DNA of 64,000 bases from assembly GCF_002946835.1 (NCBI RefSeq), contig NZ_CP026652.1:7998001-8062000 (forward strand), given 5' to 3'. The position numbers and the translations under genes were made by a program. The stretch comes from Streptomyces dengpaensis (lineage in GTDB: Bacteria; Actinomycetota; Actinomycetes; Streptomycetales; Streptomycetaceae). Shown here one piece after another: positions 41,848 through 50,545 of the stretch. The notes under the pieces are model-generated. The model searched no databases, was not told where the DNA came from, and was given only the letters and a program-made list of their open reading frames with translations. Numbering within the stretch: position 1 is the stretch's first letter; each line of letters begins with the position of its first letter.

Positions 41848-43074
41848 TCACGTCGTGTGCCGACGGCGGATGCGGGCCACCAGCACCGCGACGTCGTCCT
41901 CCGCGTGACGGGCGTCGAGCTTGAGGAGGACCTCCTCGAGCAGTTCGTCCACGCTCGCCTTCGGGTGCAGCCGCAGCCCGGCCAGCCGGTCGAGCGACTC
42001 GTCGATGTCCTCCCCGCGGTGCTCCACCAGGCCGTCGGTGAACATCACCAGGGTGTCGTCGGGCGTGAGCGCGCGGGTGACCCGCTGGTAGCCGCCGACC
42101 CCGGTGCCCAGCGGGGGACCGACCGGCAGATGCACCAGTTCGCCGGTGCCGTCCGCGCCGAACACCACCGGAGGCAGATGTCCGGCCCCCGCGAACGCGG
42201 CCGTACCGCGAGCCGGGTCGACCTGGACGAGCAGACAGGTGGCCGGACGGCGGTTGCCCTCCTCGGTGACCGCCGCGTCGAGGCGGCGCAGCACCCGGTG
42301 CGGCGGCAGATCCGTGGAGGCCGTGTAGCGCAGCATCGAGCGGTACGCGTTCATGTCCACCGCCGCGTCCAGACCGTGTCCCATGACGTCGCCCACGACC
42401 AGCAGGGTGCGTCCGAAGTGCAGCCGTACGGTCTCGAACCAGTCCCCGCCCACCAGGGTGCTGCCCCCGGCCGGCAGATAGCGGGTGGCCAGGTCGAGGT
42501 TGGGGTGGGGGCGTCCGGGCTCGGCCAGCAGCGCCCGCTGGAGGTCCTGGACCGTACTGCTGACGGCGTTGTGCTCGCGCGCATGCCCGAGGTGGACGGC
42601 CGCGATGTGGGCCGCGTGGTGCGTGCCGTTGCTCTCCACGTGGCTGAACACCGACCCGTGCCGGACGGCCAGCAGAACCCCGTACAGACGGCCGCGCGCG
42701 AGGAGCGGCACGGTCATCACCTGCCGCGGGAGCCGGCCGGACAGGTCGAGGGAGGTGATGACCGGCTGCCCCGAGTCCAGCGCCTTGAAGGACACCGGCC
42801 GCGGGCCCTCCGGGGCCCACGGGCTCAGCAGCCCGGAGTGGCCCGCCATAGCGACCCGGGAGAGCTCAGGTTCACTCGGGGGCCTCGTGGCGGGGGTGTC
42901 CTCGGGCAACAGATCCACCGCCGCGGCGTCACAGAAGTGGCGGCATACGTACGAGGCGAGCTCGGTACACGTGATCCGCTCGTCCAGGGTGGTGCCGATC
43001 GACTCGACGGCGTCGTCGATCCCGCCGAACGGCGCCCGCGCACCCGCGGGGTCCTCACCGCCTCGGCCGTCCAT
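41848..43074 (-). CDS. PP2C-type (SpoIIE) serine phosphatase with GAF-like domain
   Basis: A 408-residue phosphatase of the kind that dephosphorylates anti-sigma antagonists in Streptomyces. The N-terminal half is a GAF-like sensor (VESIGTTLDERITCTELASY, then RQVMTVPLLARGRLYGVLLA). The C-terminal half is the SpoIIE domain with metal-site motifs VGGDWFETVRLHFGRTLLVV then GDVMGHGLDAAVDMNAYRSM, and TPDDTLVMFTDGLVEHRGED. ATG 43074 is chosen because GGGAGGTGTC directly precedes it, a better site than upstream starts. No kinase (RsbW-like) gene is adjacent. Confidence 0.92.
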   Translation of the reverse strand: MDGRGGEDPAGARAPFGGIDDAVESIGTTLDERITCTELASYVCRHFCDAAAVDLLPEDTPATRPPSEPELSRVAMAGHSGLLSPWAPEGPRPVSFKALDSGQPVITSLDLSGRLPRQVMTVPLLARGRLYGVLLAVRHGSVFSHVESNGTHHAAHIAAVHLGHAREHNAVSSTVQDLQRALLAEPGRPHPNLDLATRYLPAGGSTLVGGDWFETVRLHFGRTLLVVGDVMGHGLDAAVDMNAYRSMLRYTASTDLPPHRVLRRLDAAVTEEGNRRPATCLLVQVDPARGTAAFAGAGHLPPVVFGADGTGELVHLPVGPPLGTGVGGYQRVTRALTPDDTLVMFTDGLVEHRGEDIDESLDRLAGLRLHPKASVDELLEEVLLKLDARHAEDDVAVLVARIRRRHTT

Positions 43075-43158
43075 GACACCTCCCGCCGCCACGCACGCCA
43101 GTTCCATCCACGCACGTGCACGATTCCATCCACGCACGTAGGCTGCGGGGGCGCATGC

Positions 43159-44178
43159 TCAATGCCCCGGCGGGCGGTCGTTGACCAGCACCGCCGCCCC
43201 GTCGAAGCGGCCCGCCTTGAGATCCTTCAGGGCCTGCTGGGCCTCGGACAGCGGGTACGCGTGCGTGGTGGCGCGTACACCGTGCCGGGCCGCGAGCGTC
43301 AGGAAGTCCTGCCCGTCCTGGCGCGTGTTGGAGGTGACGCTCCGCAGCTCCTTCTCGTAGAACAACTCGCTTTCGTAGCGCAGCGGCGGGGTGTCGCTCA
43401 GGTGGATCCCCGCCACCGACAGGACCCCGCCCCGGTCGAGCGCCCGCAGGGCGACCGGGACCAGGTCACCGACTGGTGCGAACAGTATCGCGCTGTCCAG
43501 CGGCTCGGGGGGCTGTTCGTACGCTCCGCGGGCGGAAGCGGCGCCGAGGTCGAGCGCCAGCCGCCGCGCCGCCGGGTCGCGGGTCAGGACGTGCACGACG
43601 GCGCCCTGTGCGACGGCGAGCTGCGCGCACAGATGGGCGCTGCCCCCGAAGCCGTACAGCCCGAGCCGCCCGCCCGGCGGCAGTGCGGCCCTCAGCAGCG
43701 CGCGGTAGCCGATGATGCCCGCGCACAGCAGCGGCGCCAGGGCGACGTCGTCCACGCCGGCGGGCAGCCGGTACGCGAAGGCGGCGGGAACGGTCGTGTA
43801 CTCCGCGTAGCCGCCGTCGGCGTCCCAGCCGGTGTACACGGACGCCGGGCAGAGGTTCTCGGACCCGCGCGCGCAATACCGGCAGGTGCCGTCCGTGCGG
43901 CGCAGCCAGGCGACGCCCACCCGGTCGCCGAGGGCGTAGCCGCTGACGTCCTCGCCCATCCCCGCGACCACCCCGACGACCTCGTGCCCCGGCGTCACGC
44001 CCTGCCGGTGCACAGGCAGGTCGCCCTCGCTGACGTGCAGATCGGTGCGGCACACTCCGCACGCCCGGACGTGCACCAGGAGCTCGTCGGGCCCCGGCGC
44101 CGGCACCGGTTTCTCGACCCAGCGCAGCGGCTCCCGGTCGATCGGCCCAGGCCGGGCCACCTCCCACGCGCGCATCAT
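43159..44178 (-). CDS. Zinc-dependent alcohol dehydrogenase (AdhP-like MDR)
   Basis: A 339-residue medium-chain dehydrogenase. Catalytic zinc site: [19 protein letters not shown] and [10 protein letters not shown]. Structural zinc: [19 protein letters not shown]. Rossmann motif: [20 protein letters not shown], then a C-terminal [20 protein letters not shown]. This pattern fits the NAD(P)-dependent zinc-binding alcohol dehydrogenases (AdhA/AdhP class), acting on primary alcohols. ATG 44178 (ATGATG) follows GGACGCGGA. Divergent from a VOC gene with 169 bases between them. Confidence 0.92.
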   Translation of the reverse strand: MMRAWEVARPGPIDREPLRWVEKPVPAPGPDELLVHVRACGVCRTDLHVSEGDLPVHRQGVTPGHEVVGVVAGMGEDVSGYALGDRVGVAWLRRTDGTCRYCARGSENLCPASVYTGWDADGGYAEYTTVPAAFAYRLPAGVDDVALAPLLCAGIIGYRALLRAALPPGGRLGLYGFGGSAHLCAQLAVAQGAVVHVLTRDPAARRLALDLGAASARGAYEQPPEPLDSAILFAPVGDLVPVALRALDRGGVLSVAGIHLSDTPPLRYESELFYEKELRSVTSNTRQDGQDFLTLAARHGVRATTHAYPLSEAQQALKDLKAGRFDGAAVLVNDRPPGH

Positions 44179-44347
44179 TCCGCGTCCCGTCCCAACGACG
44201 ACAACCACCACGGTTCCGTCCCGTTGACGATAGCCACCACGCGTAGTCCAGTGTCCCGCAGGGCCGCCCCCTTCGGCGCGCGGCCCCGCGTGAGGCTGGA
44301 TAGCGTGAGAAGCGGAACCGTTCACCGATCCGGAGAAGGTCGACGTC

Positions 44348-45145
44348 ATGGCCGTACAGCCTGAAGGAACGCCCTGCTGGGCGGACGCGATGTTCAGCGA
44401 TGTCGAGGGAGCCAAGAGGTTCTACGGCGACGTTCTCGGCTGGACGTTCGGCGAAGCGTCGTCCGAGTACGGCAACTACACGCAGGCGTACGCGAACGGC
44501 AAGGCGGTGGCCGCCGTCGTCCCGCCGATGCCCGGGATGGAGGGCCAGTCCGCCTGGTGCCTGTACTTCGCCTCGCCCGACGCCGCCGCGACCGTCACGA
44601 AGATCAAGAACAACGGGGGCGACGTGCTGATGGAACCGCTGCAGGTCGGCGATTTCGGCACCATGGCGCTGGCCCGCGACCCCGGCGGCGTCGTCTTCGG
44701 CGTCTGGCAGGCGGGCTCCCACGAAGGTTTCGAGGCGATGGGCGTACCCGGTGCGTACTGCTGGGCCGAGATCTTCACCCGCGAACCCGAGAAGTCCGAC
44801 GTGTTCTTCCCCGGCGTCTTTCCGTACAGCGCCCAGCAGATGGAGGACGATGCGATCGACTTCAGGATCTTCAACCTGGGCGACAGCGCGGTCCTTGGCC
44901 GGATGAAGATGACGGAGGACTTCCCGCCCGAGGTGCCGCCGTACATCAACGTGTACTTCGCCGTCGAGGACTGCGATGCGGCGGTGGCGAAGGCGACCGA
45001 GCTCGGCGGCACGCTGCACTTCGGGCCCATGGGCACCCCGTTCGGACGGTTCGCGGCACTGAGTGATCCGCAGGGTGCGCCGTTCTCCGTCATCGACGTC
45101 AAGACGACCGAGGGAGACATGCCGAAGCTGAGCGACGTCTCCTGA
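44348..45145 (+). CDS. Two-domain VOC (glyoxalase-like) protein
   Basis: A 265-residue protein made of two consecutive VOC modules: [20 protein letters not shown] with [20 protein letters not shown] in the first, and [20 protein letters not shown] with [20 protein letters not shown] in the second. This is the CFP30B/hydroxylase-like layout common in Streptomyces. A metal-dependent small-molecule role is possible but substrate is unknown. ATG 44348 is preceded by CCGGAGAAGG. A strong terminator follows. Confidence 0.9.
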   Translation: MAVQPEGTPCWADAMFSDVEGAKRFYGDVLGWTFGEASSEYGNYTQAYANGKAVAAVVPPMPGMEGQSAWCLYFASPDAAATVTKIKNNGGDVLMEPLQVGDFGTMALARDPGGVVFGVWQAGSHEGFEAMGVPGAYCWAEIFTREPEKSDVFFPGVFPYSAQQMEDDAIDFRIFNLGDSAVLGRMKMTEDFPPEVPPYINVYFAVEDCDAAVAKATELGGTLHFGPMGTPFGRFAALSDPQGAPFSVIDVKTTEGDMPKLSDVS

Positions 45146-45157
45146 GGCCTTCTCCTG

Positions 45158-45195
45158 AGGGGCGAGCAACCGCGTGGCCGCGGTTGCTCGCCCCT
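45158..45195 (+). terminator. Strong terminator after the two-domain VOC gene
   Basis: A 17-base perfect stem, AGGGGCGAGCAACCGCG (45158-45174) with CGCGGTTGCTCGCCCCT (45179-45195), followed by CCTTGTG. It lies 13 bases after the VOC stop. Confidence 0.8.
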
Positions 45196-45252
45196 CCTTG
45201 TGTCCGCGGCACCTTCCCGAGACAGGCGCGGGGGCCCGGCCGGAAGCGTGGC

Positions 45253-45957
45253 ATGATCGGAGTCATGCTGGAACGCGTTGTGGCCGCCTGTGACGGGGCC
45301 TCGAAGGGAAACCCGGGACCCGCCGGATGGGCCTGGGTCGTCGCCGACGGGGACGAGACCCCCACCCGCTGGGAGGCCGGCCCGCTGGGCACGGCGACCA
45401 ACAACGTCGCCGAACTCACCGCGCTGGAGCGCCTGTTGACGGCGATCGCGCCAGAGGTGCCGCTGGAGATCCGGATGGACTCCCAGTACGCGATGAAGGC
45501 CGTCACCACCTGGCAGCCCGGCTGGAAGCGCAAGGGCTGGAAGACGGCCGCGGGAAAGCCCGTCGCCAACCAGGAACTGGTCGCCCGCATCGACGAACTC
45601 CTCGACGGCCGCACCGTGGAGTTCCGCTACGTCCCCGCGCACCAGGTGGACGGCGACCGCCTCAACGACTTCGCCGACCGTGCCGCGAGCCAGGCGGCCA
45701 CCGTGCAGCAGCCGGCGGGCAGCGACCTCGGGTCCCCGGAGCCGCCGGCCGCTCCCGACGTGGTCCCCGCGGGCCAGGCGCGCCGCCGCACGACCACGAA
45801 GACCGCGCGGAAGGGCACGTCGAGCCGCACGATCAAGGCGAAGTTCCCCGGCCGCTGTCTGTGCGGCCGCTCCTACGCGGCGGGCGAGCCCATCGCCAAG
45901 AACGCCCAGGGCTGGGGACACCCCGAATGCCGTACGGCCGAGACGGCCGACGCGTAA
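45253..45957 (+). CDS. rnhA: Ribonuclease HI with C-terminal Cys-rich domain
   Basis: Endonuclease that degrades RNA in RNA-DNA hybrids. The N-terminal ~145 residues are RNase HI with the catalytic set Asp (VVAACDGASKGNPGP), Glu (NNVAELTALERLL), Asp (IRMDSQYAMKAVTTW) and the HQVDGDRLNDFAD loop with His and the fourth Asp. An Ala/Pro linker leads to a small domain CLCGRSYAAGEPIAKNAQGW then GHPEC, a possible zinc-binding or hybrid-binding module found in several actinobacterial RNases H. Start ATG 45253 (GGAAG six bases upstream); ATG 45265 is nearly as good. Confidence 0.9.
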   Translation: MIGVMLERVVAACDGASKGNPGPAGWAWVVADGDETPTRWEAGPLGTATNNVAELTALERLLTAIAPEVPLEIRMDSQYAMKAVTTWQPGWKRKGWKTAAGKPVANQELVARIDELLDGRTVEFRYVPAHQVDGDRLNDFADRAASQAATVQQPAGSDLGSPEPPAAPDVVPAGQARRRTTTKTARKGTSSRTIKAKFPGRCLCGRSYAAGEPIAKNAQGWGHPECRTAETADA

Positions 45958-46074
45958 CAGCACCCGCCATCAAGGGACTTCGCGCGACGGTGCGCCGGGA
46001 CCGGGTCCGGCTGCGGCCTCTGCCGCTACCCTTCGTGGTCAAATGACCGCTTTGTGCAACAAAGGGGATGGCGC

Positions 46075-46510
46075 GTGAAGGTCGCGTGCGTCGGCGGCGG
46101 ACCCGCAAGTCTGTGCTTCGCAATCCTGATGAGGCGTCAGGACCCGTCCTATGACATCGCCGTCTACGAGCGCAACCCGGCCGGATCCACCTACGGCTGC
46201 GGCGTGACCTACTGGGCGGGCCTGCTCGGCAAACTGCGTGAGGGCGACCCCGAGTCCGCGCCCGCCGTCGGCGCGCACTCGGTGCGCTGGAGCGACGGGG
46301 TCGCCCACGTCGGCGACCGTACGACGGTGCACCACGGCGACACGGGATTCGGCATCGGCCGACGCCGGATGCTCGACCTGCTCGGCAAGCGTCACTCACC
46401 GCTGCTTCCGTACATCCCGCCGCAGCTGTACTACCGCATCGACCGCGCGGCAGGACAGCTGGAGGCGCTGCGCCGGTTCAAGCGCCGGCTGGGGCCCGGG
46501 TGGCCCGTAC
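46075..46510 (+). pseudogene. Truncated FAD-dependent monooxygenase (anthraniloyl/salicylyl-CoA hydroxylase-like)
   Basis: From GTG 46075 the frame reads VKVACVGGGPASLCFAILMR, VYERNPAGSTYGCGVTYWAG and GDTGFGIGRRRMLDLLGKR. This is the FAD-binding N-terminus of actinobacterial salicylyl/anthraniloyl-CoA 5-hydroxylase-like proteins. Then, at about 46390, it switches without frameshift to HSPLLPYIPPQLYYRIDRAA then GQLEALRRFKRRLGPG, which I cannot match to the same protein. The remaining ~300 residues of the family are absent, and the frame runs into the convergent alkB gene. An internal deletion is the simplest reading. GTG has AAAGGGGATGG upstream. Confidence 0.6.
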
Positions 46511-46548
46511 GGTGCAGGCCCGCTCCCACCGGTGATCGGTGGCGGCGC

Positions 46549-47175
46549 TCAGTTCACTCCCTGCGGGCGGAACTGGATGCTGATCCGCGGGCCCGCCGCC
46601 CGTGCCGTCTTGGGGATGGCGTGCTCCCAGGTGCGCTGGCAGGAGCCGCCCATCACGATCAGGTCCCCGTGTCCGAGGGGGTGCCGCACGGTGTCCCCGC
46701 CATGGCGCGGCCGCAACAGCAGATCGCGCGGGGTGCCCACGGACAGGATGGCGACCATCGTGTCCTCGCGGGCCCCGCGCCCGATCCGGTCCCCGTGCCA
46801 GGCCACGCTGTCCCGGCCGTCCCGGTAGTAACAGAGCCCGGCCGTCGTGAACGGTTCGCCGAGCTCGGCGGCGTAGTGCGCGGACAGCGCGTCCCGTGCC
46901 TCGTCCAGGATCGGATGGGGCAGCGGGTCGCCCGCACGGTAGTAGGCGAGCAGCCGCGGTACGTCCACCATGTGCTCGTACATCTGCCGCCGTTCCGCCC
47001 GCCACGGCACGTCGGCCGCGAGCAGGGCGAAGAGCGTGTCGGCCCCGCTGAGCCACCCGGGCAGGAGGTCGATCCAGGCCCCGTGGCCCAGCACGGTGCG
47101 GCGCATCCCGTTCAGCGGACTGAGGTGGAGCTCGTCGGTCTGGTCGAAGAGCGAGCCCTGGAGGTGCGTGGCCAT
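46549..47175 (-). CDS. alkB: AlkB-type 2-oxoglutarate/Fe(II) dioxygenase
   Basis: DNA/RNA demethylase-type enzyme of 208 residues. Fe(II) and co-substrate ligands: H-x-D in SVAWHGDRIGRGARED, the distal His in TWEHAIPKT, and Arg pair in GPRISIQFRPQG at the C-terminus. HGAWIDLLPGWLSGADTLFA and MVDVPRLLAYYRAGDPLPH are typical of actinobacterial AlkB proteins. It would repair 1-methyladenine or 3-methylcytosine lesions. ATG 47175. Converges on the truncated monooxygenase remnant. Confidence 0.92.
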   Translation of the reverse strand: MATHLQGSLFDQTDELHLSPLNGMRRTVLGHGAWIDLLPGWLSGADTLFALLAADVPWRAERRQMYEHMVDVPRLLAYYRAGDPLPHPILDEARDALSAHYAAELGEPFTTAGLCYYRDGRDSVAWHGDRIGRGAREDTMVAILSVGTPRDLLLRPRHGGDTVRHPLGHGDLIVMGGSCQRTWEHAIPKTARAAGPRISIQFRPQGVN

Positions 47176-47238
47176 ACGACCAGCGTAGCCCCATAATCGA
47201 ATATGTGTTCTATGTCGGGGTGGCTCGGCCCGCTGTGC

Positions 47239-47327
47239 CTACCAGGGGACCGTCCCGGCGGCGTCGAAGTAGCCCCCGGTGGGTCCGTCCGGGCCGACCT
47301 GCGCCATGCGGACGATGATCTCGGCGC
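47239..47327 (-). pseudogene. C-terminal scrap of a short-chain dehydrogenase
   Basis: Reverse strand reads EGAEIIVRMAQVGPDGPTGG then YFDAAGTVPW and stop. This is the characteristic SDR ending (PDDGPTGGFFDxxGPVPW). A stop codon just upstream (about 47327) cuts it off from any start. Only about 30 residues survive between alkB and the APH gene. Confidence 0.7.
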
Positions 47328-47363
47328 CCTCCTACACAGGCGCTCGTGGAGTGACGACAGGGC

Positions 47364-48236
47364 CTAAAGCGCGGCGAGGACCTCCCCGATCACGTACGCG
47401 GCGTTGCCCGCGATCACGGGATTCGTCGTGCGGTAGTACGGGAGTTGGATCAGGGCCATGGACAGGGCCCAGCCGCGTCCTCGTGCCCACATGGCGTCAT
47501 CGGCGCCCAGTATGTCCCGGAAGGCGGGCCTCGCCTCGGCGGGGAGGAGGTTCCAGGCCGCGATGAGGTCGCAGGCGGGGTCGCCGGTGCCGAGGGTGGC
47601 GAAGTCGAGGACGGCGCTGAGGCGGCCCTGCCGGGTGAGGAGATTCATCGGCATCAGGTCGGAGTGGACCCACACGGGCGGGCCGCTCCAAGGCGGCGCC
47701 GCCAGGGCTGCCTCCCAGGCCGCCGTGGCGGCCGACGTGTCGATGATGCCGTGGAGTTCGGCGGTCGCGGAGCGCGTCTCGTCGTCCACGGTCGCCAGTG
47801 GGCCGCCCCGGTAGGCGGGCGGCCCACCGGGCAGGTCGACCTGCCGCATCGCCGAGACGAAGCCGGCGAGGTCGGCGGCCAGCGCACCCGCGTCCGTGAG
47901 GCGGCCGGCGACGGGGAGTTCACCGTCGAGCCAGCGGAGCACGGCCCAGTGCCATGGATAACCCTCCCCGGGCACACCGACCGCGAGGACCTCGGGGACG
48001 GCGAACGGCAGCAGGGGTGCGAGGCGCGGCAACCACGCCCGCTCCTTGACCACGTCATCGGCGCCCTCCGGAATGCGAGGGAGGCGTACGGCCAGGTCGT
48101 CACCGAGCCGGTAGACGGCGTTGACGGTTCCGGACGACTCGACGCGCTTGAGCGGAAGGCCGGCCCAGCCCGGGAACTGCGCGGCCAGCAGCCGGCGTAC
48201 GAGCGGCTCGTCGATCGGTACCTCGTTGGCGTGCAC
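47364..48236 (-). CDS. Aminoglycoside phosphotransferase (APH) family protein
   Basis: Small-molecule kinase of 290 residues with the APH/choline-kinase fold. N-lobe VESSGTVNAVYRLGDDLAVR; catalytic loop PPVWVHSDLMPMNLLTRQGR (Brenner motif H-x-D-x4-N); metal-site SAVLDFATLGTGDPACDLIA; C-terminal helix ALSMALIQLPYYRTTNPVIA. The family includes antibiotic- and macrolide-phosphorylating enzymes, but many members in Streptomyces have other substrates. GTG 48236 with AGGGGGCC upstream. Confidence 0.88.
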   Translation of the reverse strand: MHANEVPIDEPLVRRLLAAQFPGWAGLPLKRVESSGTVNAVYRLGDDLAVRLPRIPEGADDVVKERAWLPRLAPLLPFAVPEVLAVGVPGEGYPWHWAVLRWLDGELPVAGRLTDAGALAADLAGFVSAMRQVDLPGGPPAYRGGPLATVDDETRSATAELHGIIDTSAATAAWEAALAAPPWSGPPVWVHSDLMPMNLLTRQGRLSAVLDFATLGTGDPACDLIAAWNLLPAEARPAFRDILGADDAMWARGRGWALSMALIQLPYYRTTNPVIAGNAAYVIGEVLAAL

Positions 48237-48314
48237 GGGCCCCCTGCCTTCGGTGGACGAGATCAACTCGCGCCATCCTGCGGCCAGTCCGGGCCCCTTC
48301 GCAACGCACTTCGC

Positions 48315-48349
48315 GAGGGTGCCCCGCCCTGGCTCGGTGGGGCACCCTC
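48315..48349 (-). terminator. Terminator hairpin after the AIM24 gene
   Basis: GAGGGTGCCCC (48315-48325) pairs with GGGGCACCCTC (48339-48349) ten bases beyond the AIM24 stop on the reverse strand. A typical stem-loop terminator. Confidence 0.7.
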
Positions 48350-48358
48350 GCTGCCGGG

Positions 48359-49036
48359 TCAGTGCTGCTGCGCCTTGTGAGGCGTCGCCTCGCTGGGGCG
48401 TACGACGACGAAGCCCTCGCCCTCCAGCTTCAGCTGCACGGCCTCGCCGGAGCCGCCGCGGATCATCGAGCCGATCGACTGCGAGCGGTGCAGCGAGGTG
48501 TTCAGGTGGGCGGTCCAGCCGACGACGGCATCCGTGTCGACGTACACCGGCTGCTGCTGCGAGACGGGGATGACCAGCGGGTTGCCGTCGCAGATCAGCC
48601 CCAGACCGCCGTGGCCGGTGAAGACGCTGTTGAAGAGGCCGCCGCCGGTGATGCCCGCGCCCTTCACGGTTTTGATCTCGTACGACAACGAGGCGTCGAA
48701 ACACAGGACGTTGCGGCCGTTGACGGTGAACACGTCGCCCGGCTCGATGCCGACGATGAAACAGTTCTGTGCCTCGTGCGCGAACCAGGCCTCGCCCTGC
48801 CCGCGCACGGTCATCAGCGGCAGTCCCTCACCGGTGACCGCCCGCTTGAGCATGCCGCCCATGCCCTGGCTCTTGCGCTCGAACTGCAGGTTCCCACGGT
48901 AGGCGATCATCGCGCCCTGCCGCGCGAACATCTCTCCGTTGACGGCGTACTTGATGGACTTGGCGTTCTGGATGGTCATGCCCGGCGCTACGGCGGGCTG
49001 CACCATGTGGTCGCTGGAAAAGAGGTCACCCTTCAT
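48359..49036 (-). CDS. AIM24-family protein
   Basis: A 225-residue beta-rich protein of the AIM24/DUF124 family (trimeric beta-sandwich, related to a yeast mitochondrial biogenesis factor). Typical segments: MTIQNAKSIKYAVNGEMFAR, MKRA-like MLKRAVTGEGLPLMTVRGQG, CDGNPLVIPVSQQQPVYVDT and SIGSMIRGGSGEAVQLKLEG. No signal peptide. ATG 49036 follows GGGACAGGATG. Bacterial function unknown. Confidence 0.9.
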   Translation of the reverse strand: MKGDLFSSDHMVQPAVAPGMTIQNAKSIKYAVNGEMFARQGAMIAYRGNLQFERKSQGMGGMLKRAVTGEGLPLMTVRGQGEAWFAHEAQNCFIVGIEPGDVFTVNGRNVLCFDASLSYEIKTVKGAGITGGGLFNSVFTGHGGLGLICDGNPLVIPVSQQQPVYVDTDAVVGWTAHLNTSLHRSQSIGSMIRGGSGEAVQLKLEGEGFVVVRPSEATPHKAQQH

Positions 49037-49118
49037 GCGGGCATCCTGTCCCGGAGGGTTTCCTTCCGCCAAGGTCGTGGACACCTTGAGACATGCCGCA
49101 GTGATCTTGTGACATGCG

Positions 49119-49153
49119 TGAGGGCCGGCCCGGATGAACCGGACCGGCCCTCA
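49119..49153 (-). terminator. Terminator hairpin after the FMN reductase gene
   Basis: TGAGGGCCGGCCCGG (49119-49133) pairs with CCGGACCGGCCCTCA (49139-49153) across a five-base loop with one mismatch. It lies ten bases beyond the stop on the reverse strand. Confidence 0.75.
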
Positions 49154-49162
49154 CGGGAGTCG

Positions 49163-49726
49163 TCAGGCGGCGTCGGCCGCGCCGGCCTTGCTGTGCAGGC
49201 GGTGGACGACCTCGGTGAGCTGCTCGGCGACCTCGGTGTCGTCGACGGGGTGGGTCTCGGCGAAGCGGGTCACGGAGCCGGGGATGGAGAGCTTGACGTC
49301 CTCCAGGACGGTGCCACCGGCGATGCCCACCGCCTTGCGGGCCTCGTCCTGCGCCCAGACGCCGCCGTACTGGCCGAACGCGGTGCCGACCACGGCGACC
49401 GGCTTGCCGGTGAAGGCGCCGGCGCCGTAGGGGCGGGACAGCCAGTCGATGGCGTTCTTCAGGACGGCCGGGATGGTGCCGTTGTACTCCGGCGAGAAGA
49501 GCAGGAAGGCGTCGGCGTGACCGGCCACCTCCCGCAGGCGGGCGGCCGCGGCGGGTACGCCGCCCTCGACGTCGATGTCCTCGTTGTAGAAGGGGATCTC
49601 GGCCAAGCCCTCGAACAGCTCGACCTCCGCGCCCTCGGGGGCGAGCTTGACGGCCGCCTCGGCGAGCTGACGGTTGTGCGAGCCGGCGCGCAGGCTGCCG
49701 ACGAGCGCGAGGATACGTACGGACAT
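49163..49726 (-). CDS. NADPH-dependent FMN reductase / NAD(P)H oxidoreductase
   Basis: Flavodoxin-like quinone/FMN reductase of 187 residues: RILALVGSLRAGSHNRQLAE (FMN phosphate loop), FSPEYNGTIPAVLKNAIDWL (family signature) and PVAVVGTAFGQYGGVWAQDE. It would use FMN and NADPH to reduce quinones, chromate or azo compounds. ATG 49726. Divergent from a TetR gene with two repeated operators in between, so it is likely an inducible stress enzyme. Confidence 0.92.
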   Translation of the reverse strand: MSVRILALVGSLRAGSHNRQLAEAAVKLAPEGAEVELFEGLAEIPFYNEDIDVEGGVPAAAARLREVAGHADAFLLFSPEYNGTIPAVLKNAIDWLSRPYGAGAFTGKPVAVVGTAFGQYGGVWAQDEARKAVGIAGGTVLEDVKLSIPGSVTRFAETHPVDDTEVAEQLTEVVHRLHSKAGAADAA

Positions 49727-49772
49727 GGGTAACTCCCGAAGCTTTCCGAAGCTGAAACACTGCCGCAATAAA

Positions 49773-49823
49773 CCGGACCGGGGTCCGCTTAAATGTGTAC
49801 CACTTAACCGGACCGCAGTCCAG
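49773..49823. promoter_or_regulatory. Tandem TetR operators
   Basis: CCGGACCGGGGTCCGC (49773-49788) and CCGGACCGCAGTCCAG (49808-49823) are two copies of the palindrome CCGGAC-N4-GTCCGG, 35 bases apart, within the 126-base gap between the divergent FMN reductase and TetR genes. They are the probable binding sites of the TetR protein at both promoters. Confidence 0.7.
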
Positions 49824-49852
49824 TTGTCCTTGTCAGCGGCTAGGCTGGGGCC

Positions 49853-50512
49853 ATGTCCACTCCGCTCCCGCCCTTCCCGCAGCCACAGGAACCGTCCGAC
49901 GAGCCCGTGCTGATGGAGCTCACCGCCCCCAGCGGCGCCCCGCAGCTGCGCGCCGACGCCGCGCGCAACCGGGCGCGCCTGTTGGAGGCCGCCGCCCGTC
50001 TGGTGGAGGAGCACGGGGTGGCCAAGGTGACGATGGACGCCGTCGCCGCCGCGGCAGCGGTGGGCAAGGGGACCGTCTTCCGGCGGTTCGGCGACCGCAC
50101 GGGCCTGCTGATGGCGCTGCTCGACCACACGGAGCAGCGGTTCCAGACCGATTTCATCAGCGGTCCGCCCCCGCTGGGTCCCGGCGCGCCACCGGTGGAG
50201 CGGCTGCACGCCTTCGGCTGCCGCTCCCTGCGCCAGGCCTCCGAGCAGCTCGACCTGTTCCTCGCCGCCGAGCCCGACGCCTCCCGCCGCTTCAGCTCCG
50301 CCCCGTACCGCGTCCGCTTCATGCATGTGTGCATGCTGCTGCGCCAGGCAAACCCGGCCGCGGACATCGAACTCGTCGCCCAGACCCTCATGGGTTACCT
50401 GGACCCGGCACTGATCCACCACCTGACCCGACAGCGCGACATGCCCCTGGAGCGGCTGGAGGCCGGCTGGCACTACCTGGTGGACCGGAGCACCCGCCCG
50501 CACCCCGCGTAG
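49853..50512 (+). CDS. TetR-family transcriptional regulator
   Basis: A 219-residue repressor. After a 30-residue Pro-rich leader the HTH reads ARNRARLLEAAARLVEEHGV then AKVTMDAVAAAAAVGKGTVF and RRFGDRTGLLMALLDH. The ligand domain includes LDLFLAAEPDASRRFSSAPY and a conserved HVCMLLRQANPAADIELVAQ. Divergent from the FMN reductase gene, with two operators between, which makes that gene and itself the likely targets. ATG 49853. Confidence 0.9.
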   Translation: MSTPLPPFPQPQEPSDEPVLMELTAPSGAPQLRADAARNRARLLEAAARLVEEHGVAKVTMDAVAAAAAVGKGTVFRRFGDRTGLLMALLDHTEQRFQTDFISGPPPLGPGAPPVERLHAFGCRSLRQASEQLDLFLAAEPDASRRFSSAPYRVRFMHVCMLLRQANPAADIELVAQTLMGYLDPALIHHLTRQRDMPLERLEAGWHYLVDRSTRPHPA

Positions 50513-50545
50513 CTCCACTCACGGGGGAGGGCGGACAATGCGGCC

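Noticed and set aside
44200..45130. Reverse-strand long open frame over the two-domain VOC gene
   Set aside because: The forward strand carries both VOC modules and proper start and terminator; the reverse frame lacks motifs.
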